Below the pieces are notes generated by a model. The model was given only the letters and a program-made list of their open reading frames with translations, was not told the DNA's origin and ran no database searches. A DNA stretch of 64,000 nt from contig LR590083.2 in the NCBI GenBank assembly GCA_901457705.2, forward strand, positions 310,001 to 374,000. Reading direction: 5' to 3'. The position numbers and the translations under genes are program-made. Of this stretch, positions 25,844-34,912 are shown one piece after another; the first letter of the stretch is position 1; every line of letters starts with the position of its first letter. This DNA comes from Beijerinckiaceae bacterium RH AL1 (GTDB lineage Bacteria; Pseudomonadota; Alphaproteobacteria; Rhizobiales; Beijerinckiaceae).

Positions 25844-26473
25844 GCCGCCTCCAGCATCTGGCGACGCTCGGCGCGCGACAGCCCTATTTCTTCGGGGCCA
25901 GACAGGTCGAAATCGAGCCCGAGCTTGGCGATCGAGGCATCGGTTTGCCAGGGACGGCACTCTTGCAACTCGAGCCGTCCGGTAGGGCCGTCTTCGGGCG
26001 CCGCTGTCACACGCCGGACAACCGGACTGCCTATTCCTTCGAGATCATCCGACTCCCGCATGTCACGGAGTAGGGCGAAGCCTGTCGCTTCCAGTTGATC
26101 GAAATTCCAGAGGTAGCCGCTGGCGCTGCGTTCTTCGAGACGAACAACAAATAGGTCGTTCCGGCTGCCATCAATGTGCCCAGCCTGATCCCTTTCGGTT
26201 AGTAGCCAAACATCGCCCTTGTAGTCGGCAGGCCGATAGTCACGCAGAAGGTCCGCTTTCAGGACACGCGGTTTGATCTTAAGAAGATCCTCGCGCTGAC
26301 TTTGATTTATCAGCTTGTACCGTTCGAGCGTGCGGGACGTCGCCTCATAGCTAGCACCTAGGCGAAGCGACAGCTGATAGACCACGTCAGGCCGCAGCAG
26401 ATCGACCGTCCTCCAACCCTGACGAGCGCAATGGCCGATGATCAACCATTTGGGTAGCATGAAGCTGACAGCG
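25840..26473 (-). CDS. ImmA/IrrE-type peptidase fused to a chagasin-like inhibitor, 5'-truncated
   Basis: The open frame begins at the IS21 boundary (AVSF) and includes MLPKWLIIGHCARQGW and YQLSLRLGASYEATSRTL, which match the end of ImmA/IrrE (M78) metallopeptidases after the lost HExxH helix. From about residue 78 a chagasin (I42) inhibitor domain follows, with all three papain-binding loops: RSASGYLW (NPTTG-like), GIGSPVV and ECRPW (RPW). The HTH and zinc motif expected upstream have been removed by IS21. It overlaps the protease gene by four bases. I infer a sensor/inhibitor for that protease. Confidence 0.7.
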
Positions 26474-26518
26474 TGTCAATCGGCTCGCAATGTTGACCCC
26501 TGATCGGCGTCCAACTTT

Positions 26519-28166
26519 GGGTCTGACTCACATTCGATGATGTTTGCCGCTGGCTTGGTGCTGTTCGAGGAGAATCAGCACCATGCCAGCCAGCTGTCGG
26601 ATTGCATCTTTGATCCCGAGCGGATTGATCGTCGAGAGCGAGACACGCGGCGACGATGAGATCTGTCTCGTGGTTCGTGCCGCTGCGGGCATGGTGGTCT
26701 GTCCGCTCTGCGCCTCGCCGTCCCGGCGCATCCATAGCCGCTACATGCGACGTGTCTCGGATCTGCCGTGCTCGGGCCGGTCTGTTCGGCTGCACATCGT
26801 GACGAGGCGCTTTTGCTGCGAGGCGTCGGATTGCCCGAGGCGGATCTTCGCCGAGCGGTTTGACGAGGCGGTGCTGCCGGTCCGCTCGCGCAGAACGGCT
26901 CGACTCGAAGGGCTCGTGCATCATCTCGGCTTGGCGCTCGGCGGCCGGCCTGCTGCGTCCTTCGCCAAGCGGCTGATGCTGCCTGTCAGCAACGACACGC
27001 TGTTGCGCGTCGTACGGCGGCGGGCGCGGTCCGGGGTCGGTGCTTTGAACGTGATCGGCATCGACGATTGGGCCTTCCGCCGCAATCATCGCTACGGGAC
27101 GATCGTCTGCGATCTGGAACGTCGGCGCGTGGTGGCGCTCTTGCCCGATCGCGAGAGAGCGACCATCGAGGCTTGGCTCGGCGACCATCCAGAGATCCAG
27201 ATCGTCTCGCGCGATCGTGGCGGCGGATACGGTGAGGCGGCCGCGAAAGCATTGCCCCGTGCCCTCCAGGTTGCCGATCGCTGGCACCTCTTCGAGAACG
27301 CCAGCGCCGCATTCCTTGATGCCGTGCGCAAATCGATGCGGGCAATCAGAACGGCGATCGGCGCGACGACAATCAACCCGGACTTGCTCACCTGCGCGGA
27401 GAAGCTTCAATACGAAGGGTATCTTCGTCGCGAGGAGACCAACGCCGACATCATGGCGCTCGTCAGGGACGGGATGGCGATCAAGCAGATCGTCCGCCAG
27501 ACGGGCCATAGTCGCGGCCTCGTTCGCCAGGTCATCCGAGGCCAAAGGACCGACGTGTTCCGTGTCCGACAAAGCTCCCTCGACGCTCATCTGCCTTGGC
27601 TCGATGCGCAATGGGAGAGCGGATGTCGCAAGGGCGCAGAGTTGTGGCGGCGCATGCGGGACCGCGGCTATCGCGGCTCGGAACGCGTGGTGCGGGAATG
27701 GGCGACACGGCGTCGCCGCGCGGAGACCGCCTCCGATCAGCACTTACGGAAGGTGCCGTCGGCGAGGACGATCGCCAGGCTGTTGACCATGGCCCGCAAT
27801 CACCTGAGCAAGGCAGAAAGCGTCACCGTGGCCGCAATCGAAGCAGGCGTCATCGCGCTCACCGAGGCGCGCACGCTCGTCGAGCGCTTCCACAGCATGA
27901 TCCGCATGAAGGTCGAGGCCGATCTTGATGCGTGGCTCACCGAAGCGGGTACGAGCCTTCTCGCGTCCTTCGCGGCCGGGATCACCAAGGGCAAGGCCGC
28001 CGTCCGCGCTGCGATCGTCGAGCCCTGGTCGAATGGCCAGACTGAGGGGCAGATCAACAAGCTCAAGATGATCAAACGACAGATGTACGGTAGGGCAAAG
28101 ATCGACCTGCTCGAGGCGAGGCTGATCGGAGCGGTCTGAAGCACATCATCGAGATTGCGTCAGACC
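26519..28166 (+). mobile_element. ISL3-family element inserted in the IS21 end
   Basis: 1648 bases. Imperfect terminal repeats: GGGTCTGACTCACATTCGAT on the left and GGTCTGACGCAATCTCGAT (reverse complement) on the right. The 8-base duplication CCAACTTT (26511-26518 and 28167-28174) has the length typical of ISL3 elements. Removing it rejoins the IS21 subterminal sequence CGTCCAACTTTGACCCC. Confidence 0.87.
26583..28139 (+). CDS. ISL3-family transposase
   Basis: A 518-residue transposase, ATG with GAGGAG ten bases upstream. N-terminal zinc-binding helix-turn-helix region: VCPLCASPSRRIHSRYMR and RRFCCEASDCPRRIFAERF, with the paired cysteines of ISL3 enzymes. The DDE catalytic core includes VIGIDDWAFRRNHRYGTIV, EIQIVSRDRGGGYGEA and the final Glu in WSNGQTEGQINKLKMIKRQ. 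The frame is intact, so the element may be active. Confidence 0.94.
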   Translation: MPASCRIASLIPSGLIVESETRGDDEICLVVRAAAGMVVCPLCASPSRRIHSRYMRRVSDLPCSGRSVRLHIVTRRFCCEASDCPRRIFAERFDEAVLPVRSRRTARLEGLVHHLGLALGGRPAASFAKRLMLPVSNDTLLRVVRRRARSGVGALNVIGIDDWAFRRNHRYGTIVCDLERRRVVALLPDRERATIEAWLGDHPEIQIVSRDRGGGYGEAAAKALPRALQVADRWHLFENASAAFLDAVRKSMRAIRTAIGATTINPDLLTCAEKLQYEGYLRREETNADIMALVRDGMAIKQIVRQTGHSRGLVRQVIRGQRTDVFRVRQSSLDAHLPWLDAQWESGCRKGAELWRRMRDRGYRGSERVVREWATRRRRAETASDQHLRKVPSARTIARLLTMARNHLSKAESVTVAAIEAGVIALTEARTLVERFHSMIRMKVEADLDAWLTEAGTSLLASFAAGITKGKAAVRAAIVEPWSNGQTEGQINKLKMIKRQMYGRAKIDLLEARLIGAV

Positions 28167-28275
28167 CCAACTTTGACCCCTCTGTTGCCGCTTGCACGGG
28201 CGCTTCAGTAGCGCTCGCCCCGGCGTAAGCTGGTCGGGGTTGCGGAGCCGGGGCGAGCGCGGTCCCAAGCCCCCT

Positions 28276-29016
28276 TCAGCCTCGGTTCTTGAAGCGCCAG
28301 CTCTCGTTGCCGGTCTCGACGATGTCGCAGTGGTGGGTGAGGCGATCGAGCAGCGCTGTGGTCATTTTGGCGTCGCCGAAGACGCTGGGCCATTCGCCGA
28401 AGGCGAGGTTGGTGGTGACCATGACCGAGGTGCGCTCGTAGAGGCGGCTGATCAGGTGGAACAGCAGCTGGCCGCCGCTCTGCGCAAAGGGAAGGTAGCC
28501 GAGTTCGTCGAGGATGACGAAGTCCATGCGGGTGAGATAGTCCGCAAGGCGTCCTTGACGACCTGCGCGGGTCTCGGCCTCGAGCCTGTTGACGAGATCG
28601 AGCGTGTTGAAGAAGCGGCCGCGTTTGCCGGCACGGATGCAGCTGCGGGCGATCGCTATCGCGAGGTGGGTCTTGCCGGTACCGGTGCCGCCGACGAGCA
28701 CGCAGTTGCGCTGCTCGGCGATGAAGTGGCCGCCGGCAAGATCGCGCACGAGGACCTCGTTGATCGGCGTGCCGACGAAGGCGAAGTCGGCGACGTCCTT
28801 GGCGAGCGGCAGCCGGGCAATCGTCATCTGGTACTTGATGGATCGGGCCAGCTTCTCGTCGATCTCGGCCTTGAGCAGGTCGCCGACGAGGCGCTGGGGC
28901 TCGTGCTGGCGCTTGACGGCGGTGGTGACGATCTCGTCGAAGGCCGAGCGCATGCCGAAGAGCTTGAGCGAGCCCATCATGTCGAGGATGTCGGTGCGTT
29001 CCAGTAGACGTTCCAT
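28276..29016 (-). CDS. istB: IS21-family helper ATPase IstB
   Basis: A 246-residue AAA+ ATPase that assists the IstA transposase in target capture. Walker A is [17 protein letters not shown] (near residue 106) and Walker B is [17 protein letters not shown]; the sensor region reads [16 protein letters not shown]. The start codon lies three bases after the istA stop, the usual tight coupling of IS21 genes. Full length. Confidence 0.95.
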   Translation of the reverse strand: MERLLERTDILDMMGSLKLFGMRSAFDEIVTTAVKRQHEPQRLVGDLLKAEIDEKLARSIKYQMTIARLPLAKDVADFAFVGTPINEVLVRDLAGGHFIAEQRNCVLVGGTGTGKTHLAIAIARSCIRAGKRGRFFNTLDLVNRLEAETRAGRQGRLADYLTRMDFVILDELGYLPFAQSGGQLLFHLISRLYERTSVMVTTNLAFGEWPSVFGDAKMTTALLDRLTHHCDIVETGNESWRFKNRG

Positions 29017-29019
29017 GGG

Positions 29020-30516
29020 TCAGATCCTTCTGAGGCTGTCGTAGCGGGCACAATCGGCGATCGGCGCATGGCGGAGGGTCAGCGCGTCCGGCGTCATGAT
29101 GGTGATCGGCGGCGCGGGGTCGCGCTGCCGCGAGACGATGTTGATGATGACGTCGGCAGACGAGACGCCCTCGATCAGCGCCTCCGCGCAGGCGCTCTCG
29201 ACCGCCTGCAGGCCGTCGCTGAGCACCATGGCGAGGATCTTCGCCATCTGCCGGTCGCCGTCGTCGGAGCCGGCGAGCTTGCGGCGAATGCGATCGATCG
29301 CCTGCGGCAGCACCCAGTCCTTGAACGGGGCGCCGTTGCGCAGCGCACCGGGCTTGCGGGCGAGGACCGGCACGTAGTGCCAGGGATCGCAGATGGTCGC
29401 GCCGCGGCCGAAGACGCGGCTATGCTCGGCGACGATGCGGCCGTCCTGGCGGATCACCACGCGGTCGGCATACGCCTGGATCTCGACGGGTCGTCCGACG
29501 GCGCTGGCGCTGACCGAGTACTTGTTGTTGTCGAAGCGCACGAGGCAGGTCTTCGAGACCGATGCCGGTAGCGCATGGAAGCCGTCGAACCGGCCGGCGT
29601 GGCGCACGAGGTGCGGGCGCTCGGCCTCGAACATCTCCCACACCGTTCGGTCGGTCTGCTCGGGATGGGGGTGCGCCTTGGCATAGGCAACGCACCGGTC
29701 GAGCAGCATGCCGTTCAGCTCGTCGTAGCTCTTCACGCGCAGCCGAGGCGTGAAGAAGCGCTCGCGGACAAGCCCGACCTGGTTCTCGACTTGCCCCTTC
29801 TCCCAGCCCGACGCCGGCGTGCAGGCGACGGGTTCGACGAGATGGTGCGCACACATCTGCAGGAAGCGCCGATTGTAGCCGCGGTCCTTGCCGACGAGGA
29901 TCGTCTCGACCGCCGTCTTCATGTTGTCGTAGATGCCGCGCCTGCAGGCTCCCTTGAAGAAGGCGAAGGCCCGGTCGTGCGCGTCGAAGACCATCTCCTG
30001 GCTCTCGCGCGGATAGGCTCGGACGAACATCATGCGGCTGTGACAGAGCCGGACGTGCGCCACCTTCACGGTCGTCGTCGCGCCACCGATCAGCACGATG
30101 TCGTGGCTCCAGTCGAACTGGAACGCCTCTCCCGGCGCGAAGGCCAGCGGCACATAGGCTTCCGCGCTCGCCGCCGCGTGCCCCTTTGCCCAGACCCTGG
30201 CATAGCGGCGCACCGCATCGTAGCCGCCCTCGTAGCCGAGCGCCCGCAGCTCCTCGAAGACCCGGATCAGCGTGAGGCGCTCCCGCGCCGCCTTCGTCGC
30301 GTTGCGGGCGAGCATCGCCTCGAGATCGGTCTTCCAGCGCCCGAGCTTGGGCCGCGGCTGCACCTCGCGCTCGTAAGCAAACGAGGTCTCGCCCGAGCGC
30401 AGCACCTTGCGCACCGTGTTGCGCGAGATCTTCAGGTCGCGGGCGATCTCTTTGATCGACTTGCCCTTGACCAGATGCTCCCGCCGTATCCGGCCGACCG
30501 TCTCCACAACCAACAT
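29020..30516 (-). CDS. istA: IS21-family transposase IstA
   Basis: A 498-residue DDE transposase. N-terminal HTH: KSIKEIARDLKISRNTVRKV. The catalytic core shows FQFDWSHDIVLIGGATTT, GIYDNMKTAVETILVGKD and GWEKGQVENQVGLVRERF for the D, D and E residues. A beta-barrel C-terminal domain follows (CLVRFDNNKYSVSASAVGRP). I chose ATG 30516 (MLVVETVGRIRREH) as in other IstA proteins; the frame is open further upstream into the IS end. Confidence 0.94.
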   Translation of the reverse strand: MLVVETVGRIRREHLVKGKSIKEIARDLKISRNTVRKVLRSGETSFAYEREVQPRPKLGRWKTDLEAMLARNATKAARERLTLIRVFEELRALGYEGGYDAVRRYARVWAKGHAAASAEAYVPLAFAPGEAFQFDWSHDIVLIGGATTTVKVAHVRLCHSRMMFVRAYPRESQEMVFDAHDRAFAFFKGACRRGIYDNMKTAVETILVGKDRGYNRRFLQMCAHHLVEPVACTPASGWEKGQVENQVGLVRERFFTPRLRVKSYDELNGMLLDRCVAYAKAHPHPEQTDRTVWEMFEAERPHLVRHAGRFDGFHALPASVSKTCLVRFDNNKYSVSASAVGRPVEIQAYADRVVIRQDGRIVAEHSRVFGRGATICDPWHYVPVLARKPGALRNGAPFKDWVLPQAIDRIRRKLAGSDDGDRQMAKILAMVLSDGLQAVESACAEALIEGVSSADVIINIVSRQRDPAPPITIMTPDALTLRHAPIADCARYDSLRRI

Positions 30517-30605
30517 CCCCGCCGCCCGCCCGCCGTCAAAACGGACAGCGCAACAGGCCAAGATTAAGGGGTCAGTTTTGGACGCCGATCACCCCGATAA
30601 GGGGG

Positions 30606-32893
30606 TCAGTTTTGCAGGCCGAAACACAGCGCCAGAAGCTCGCGTGCTGAAAAAGGCTTGACGAGGTAGTCGTCGACACCGGTCCCGAGACCTTCGATGC
30701 GCGCATCCTCGGCGGCCCGAGCGGACAGCAGGATGATCGGGACATCTGTGAACTGCGGATCCCGCCGCAGCGCCGCTGCAAGCTCGAGCCCGTTCAGCCC
30801 GGGCATCATGACGTCGGACAGGACGAGATCTGGGAGCTGGCGACGTGCCGCCGCGAGCGCTGCCTCGCCGTCGGCAACCGCTTCGATCGTCCACCCCCGC
30901 CTCGTCAGCAGGCGGCCGAGGTAGCCGCGCATGTCGGCATTGTCGTCGGCCAGCAGGATGCGCGCTTCCAACGGCTCGTTCGGCGGGCCGATGAATTCCG
31001 CATCCTCGAACGAGCGCGAGCTCTCCTCGACTCGCATTTCGGCTGGTGTCGGAAGCCAGCGCAGCGCTTCCTCGACGAAAGCTTTGGCTTGGCTCGCGGT
31101 GGAAGGGAGGCTGCGCGCGCCGCCGATCCGGTCGGCCGGCAGATGGTCCACCCCAAACGGAACGGTCACCGCGAAGGTTGTGCCGTGACCTTCTCGGCTC
31201 TCGACCGAAATGGTGCCGCCATGCAGCCGAACCAGTTCCTGCACGAGGGTGAGGCCGATGCCGCTCCCCTCGTGGGATCGGCTTCTCGAATGCTCGACGC
31301 GGTGGAACCGCTCGAAGATGCGCGGCAGCTCCGCGGCCGGGATCCCGGTGCCGGTGTCGCTCACCCGCAATTCCGCGCCGCCTGGTGTGGCCGCCAAGCG
31401 CACGGCGATGGAGCCGTCGAACGTGAACTTGAAGGCGTTGGAGACAAGATTGAGAACAATCTTTTCCCACATGTCGTGATCCACATAGACCGGCATGGGG
31501 AGCGGATCGCAGGCAATGTCGAGCCGCAGGCCCGCGCGGTCGCACGCCGAGCTGAAGCTCGAGGCCAGCTCCGTCGTGAGCCGCGCGAGGTCGCAGGGCT
31601 CGAAGCAGGCTTGGACACGGCCTGCCTCGATCCGCGAGAAGTCGAGCAGGGTGTTGACGAGCTTGAGCAGGCGCAGGCTGTTGCGGTGTGCGACCGCGGC
31701 CAGCTCGCGCGCGTCCTGCGCGAGCGCTGCATCGGCTTTGGCCAGCAGCTCCTCGAGCGGACCAAGCATCAGCGTCAGGGGGTGCGGAACTCGTGGCTAA
31801 CGCTCGAGAAAAACGCTGTCTTGGCGCGATCGAGCTCCGCCAGGGCCTCGGCACGCCGTTGTTCGTCCTCGAGGGCGCCAGCGTCAGAAATGGTCGTCGC
31901 GATATGCCCGGCCACGAGGTCGAGAAAACTGCGGTAGTCCGCGTCCAGGACGCGCCGCGGACTGACCCCGAGAATAAGGAAGCCCGCCAGCCTCTGTTGG
32001 CTGGAGCTTTTCAACGGAAGGACGAACGCCGTTCTCACGAGGTCAGGCCACGGCGCCATCGTGAACTGCCAGCCCCGGCCCGGCAGATCGGTTATCTCCG
32101 CAGCCTGACCGGTCTCGGCGACGAGGCCGAGCGGCCAAGATCCACCTTCCGCAACGGCACTCGCGATTGGATGGATCGCCGGGAACGCGCCGCTCCCGCC
32201 GTTCAGGCGCGCCGCTGCCACGCGTCGCGCGGACGAACCCTCTTCGTTGAGCAGGTAAAACGCCGCAAAGGGAATATCCAAGGGGTTGCCGTCCAGAACC
32301 TCGGCCGCTGCGCGGCATGCGCCGTCGACGGTCCGATGCTCGGCGCTTCGTTCTCCAAGATGGCGCAAGGTCGAAAGCCGCCGTTCCCGGACGACTTCTT
32401 CGGTCGTCTCGTAGCAGGCGCAGAAGACTCCCTCGATGCCGACGCCGTCCTCATCCAGGATCGGGCTGTAGCCGAAGGTGACGTAGACCTCCTCGTGAAG
32501 CACCTTTCGGGCGAAGAACATCTGGTAGTGCTCGACCCAGGTCGCCCTTCCGGCTTGCACCTCGTCATGCATCGACGCGATCGCCGGCCAGATCTCGCCC
32601 CACGCGGTCGTTCCGGGCTCGCCAAGCATGGCCGGATGCTTGGCTGCTCCCAAAAAAGGAATGTAGGCGTCGTTGTAGATGATCCTCAACTCGGACCCGA
32701 GCCAAAGCAAAATCGGGAATTGCGAGTTCAGGCAAATGCTGACGGCGGTCTTGATGCTCCGCGACCAGGTTTCCGGCAGGCCGAGCGGCGTGGTCGACCA
32801 GTCTTTTGCGCGCATAAGCGCGCCAAGCTCGCCGCCGCCGGCGAGGAAAGCTAAGGCGTTCTCACCAGGTAATGCAGACGCCTTGGAAGTCAT
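30606..32893 (-). pseudogene. hybrid sensor histidine kinase, frameshifted and truncated by IS21
   Basis: Restoring one base in the run at 31778-31782 (C5 to C6 on the coding strand) joins SSVSHEFRTP to LTLMLGPLEELLAKAD, giving about 762 codons. Domains in order: PAS-like (LLWLGSELRIIYNDAYIPFL), GAF-like (ACRAAAEVLDGNPLDIPFAA), HisKA with the His of SHEFRTP, HATPase (EKIVLNLVSNAFKFT, DTGTGIP, GSGIGLTL) and a receiver (LLADDNADMRG, LVLSDVMMPGLNG, YLVKPFS). The receiver is cut by IS21 after ARELLA, and the last residues are IS-encoded. The frameshift may be a sequencing indel; the truncation is real. Confidence 0.87.
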
Positions 32894-33314
32894 CGGTCTT
32901 CCACCAGCCGCATCGGGGCCGGATTACTACACTCACCTTCAGGCAAAACCTAGGAGACTTTGGGGGAGGGCGACCGAAGTCGGCGCCTCGAACGGACGCT
33001 AGGGTCCATAGTCGATCGTTGATAATGCTGGACTTACGATGATCTCCATTGAGCCCAGGGGCAGCGGTGCCAGGCTGCGTGCAGGATCGCGTTCAAGGTG
33101 TCTTATCGTAAAGAAACTCTATACTTTTGCGTGAGGAAAACCCGCTGAAAATATCTGCAGTAGCAGATCCGTCGCGCGAAGTAGTTGCCGGGGCGACGGT
33201 CAAGCTCATGCCCCGGGCGTCAGGCGGGAACGGCGCTTGCAGCGGACCGCTTGCGTGACACGTCATCCGCGCACTCGTCGCCTCATGGCAGGCGGCGTTG
33301 GCGTCGCGGAGACA
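32894..33314. other. intergenic region without a gene
   Basis: 421 bases between the kinase start and the DJ-1-like stop. No credible open frame, RNA gene or IS end. An A/T-richer patch around 33110-33150 (AAGAAACTCTATACTTTTGC) could hold a promoter, but I cannot fix its elements. Confidence 0.4.
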
Positions 33315-33935
33315 TCAGCGAAGCTCGGCCGCGTCGTTCGTCATGGGTGGAGCACCAACCATATGGCCCGATGGGATCGACGGCGGCGGCGCGCCAATCG
33401 ACGTGCGCGCACAATGCGCGAGGCTGACCTGGAAGAAGGTCAGCATCCTCCGGATGAAGCCATCGAGATCCTCGTATGGGCCGGGATCGGCGCCTGCGAC
33501 CGAAGTGCTCTGAGACAAAACGATGTTGGACGCGAACAGGGGCTCCGGCGTCAGCCGGCCGCGGAGGATGCTGCCTCTATGCACGAGCAGCCAGCGGTCG
33601 CTACACAGCGAGGCGATCGGTCGTCCGAGATCGAAGAAGCTCTTGACGAAATCTGCGGCCCGAGGATCGACGAAAACGGCTTCCGGATCGATGACGGTCC
33701 CGGGAAGGAACAAGGCATCGTACGCCGGATGGACATCGCAGATATGCCGCTCGACAGCGGTGTAATATCCATCGCCCGACGGGTTCCAGCTGCAGATCAG
33801 ATCGTCGCGCGTCGACGACACGACGATCGTGCTTGCGCCCGCCTCCCTGAGACTGCCTCTTCCTTCCAGGAAACGACGCTGCTCGAACCCGTCGGTCGCC
33901 AGTATCGCGACCTTGCAACCCGACAATGCAAGCAT
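33315..33935 (-). CDS. DJ-1/PfpI-family protein with altered active site
   Basis: A protein of about 206 residues. The class-I glutamine-amidotransferase-like fold starts at MLALSGCKVAILATDGFEQR with the conserved Glu, followed by YDALFLPGTVIDPEAVF and GRPIASLCSDRWLLVHRG. The nucleophile Cys is present (SLCSDR), but the usual CHGP/CHAP context is lost, so catalysis is doubtful. The C-terminal PYEDLDGFIRRMLTFF helix fits PfpI-type proteins. The start is chosen at 33935 because the upstream extension lacks family character. Possibly a stress-related chaperone or deglycase-like protein. Confidence 0.75.
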   Translation of the reverse strand: MLALSGCKVAILATDGFEQRRFLEGRGSLREAGASTIVVSSTRDDLICSWNPSGDGYYTAVERHICDVHPAYDALFLPGTVIDPEAVFVDPRAADFVKSFFDLGRPIASLCSDRWLLVHRGSILRGRLTPEPLFASNIVLSQSTSVAGADPGPYEDLDGFIRRMLTFFQVSLAHCARTSIGAPPPSIPSGHMVGAPPMTNDAAELR

Positions 33936-34413
33936 CCTGTCCTCCACACCTTCCGGTCGTTGCCGACTTCGCAGAGCCGATACTTGGAGGTTACGGAATG
34001 TTGATCGCGGCGCATGAGGTGATTGCCGTAGGATGATCCTGTATTTTGATCGTGCGAGGTTCGCACCGGCGCCCAACAGATCGGGTATCTCTTGTTCTCG
34101 CGCCAGAAGATGGTGGCCTCTTCTTTCGCGCGATTGAGAAGCCTCGTCGCTCTTTTCGAGCGGAAAAGGAGCGAGCGTCAGCTCGCGGTTGTGTTGAAGC
34201 TCCGAGAACCTCGCCAGCGCTGTGAAAAGCTCGACGAGGCGAGACTTTCGTCCAAGCATCAACGAGCTGCACGAGGTCAAACATCGGCATTGCAGGGCAC
34301 GACTGTGCGCCCTTTCGGATATCATTAAGGAGGTCACCTAAGGCATCACCTCAATTGCCTTGCGTCGCCGCTGCCGGAAGTATTGTGCGGTCAACGCGGC
34401 TCAGGAGGCACTC
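33936..34413. other. divergent intergenic region
   Basis: 478 bases between the divergent DJ-1-like and monooxygenase genes. Minus-strand frames remain open here, but they lack starts with ribosome-binding sites and recognisable motifs. I see no terminator or IS end. Promoters for both flanking genes should lie here; none is clear enough to call. Confidence 0.4.
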
Positions 34414-34791
34414 ATGGTCAAGGTGGGTTTGTGGTTGCGGTGCGAAGCCAAGCCCGACAAGGTCGCCGAGGTCGAACGCCTCATCCGCGACGGGCTGGAC
34501 ATGGTCGACGCGGAGCCGGACACGAAGGTCTGGTTCGGCTTGCGCCTCGGCCCCTCGACCTTTGGAATTTTCGACGTCTTCCCGGACGATCATGGTCGAC
34601 AGGCGCATCTGTCGGGGCGCCTCGGATCTGCTCTGATGGCGCGCTCGGGCGAGCTCTTCGTGAAGCCGCCGGAGATCGTCCCGGTCGACGTGATGGTGTC
34701 GAAGCTGCCGGTCGTGTGTTCGTCGCATCCGCCGCGGTACGAGGACGCCGTTCCGGAGGCCGTCTCGCAGGACGCCGTGCCGGCCGTCTAG
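34414..34791 (+). CDS. antibiotic-biosynthesis-monooxygenase (ABM) domain protein
   Basis: A 125-residue protein; ATG preceded by CAGGAGG. The ferredoxin-like ABM fold is recognisable from VKVGLWLRCEAKPDKVAEVE, TKVWFGLRLGPSTFGIFDVF, the GRQAHLSGRL His-containing motif and an LFVKPPEIVPVDVMVSKLP strand. Such proteins act as small cofactor-free quinol monooxygenases or as haem-degradation-like enzymes. The C-terminal tail after residue 105 is acidic and probably disordered. It is followed by the TrxR-like gene in the same direction. Confidence 0.8.
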   Translation: MVKVGLWLRCEAKPDKVAEVERLIRDGLDMVDAEPDTKVWFGLRLGPSTFGIFDVFPDDHGRQAHLSGRLGSALMARSGELFVKPPEIVPVDVMVSKLPVVCSSHPPRYEDAVPEAVSQDAVPAV

Positions 34792-34912
34792 CCGCGCGTC
34801 AGAGTCTGCCCGGCAAGCGTCCCGCCGGGTCGCTCGAAAGCTGCAGGGTGGCCACCGGCCGCCCTTCCGACGCGGCCCGCAAGCGTTGGCGATCACTGCT
34901 CTGCTCCACGAG

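Larger units (their letters stand above)
26474..30626 (-). mobile_element. IS21-family element carrying a nested ISL3 element
   Basis: istA and istB lie on the minus strand. The terminal regions begin TGTCAATCGGC (26474) and, on the other side, TGTTTCGGCC (reverse complement, ending 30626). Both carry the subterminal repeat GATCGGCGTCCAA plus TGACCCC. Flanking CAGCG repeats (26469-26473, 30627-30631) fit a 5-base target duplication. The istB-distal end is split by an ISL3 insertion. The element truncates the ImmA-chagasin gene on one side and a hybrid kinase on the other. Confidence 0.8.

Noticed and set aside
26442-27743. 433-codon minus-strand frame across the ISL3 element
   Set aside because: Antisense shadow of the ISL3 transposase; its last codons only happen to read through the IS21 boundary.
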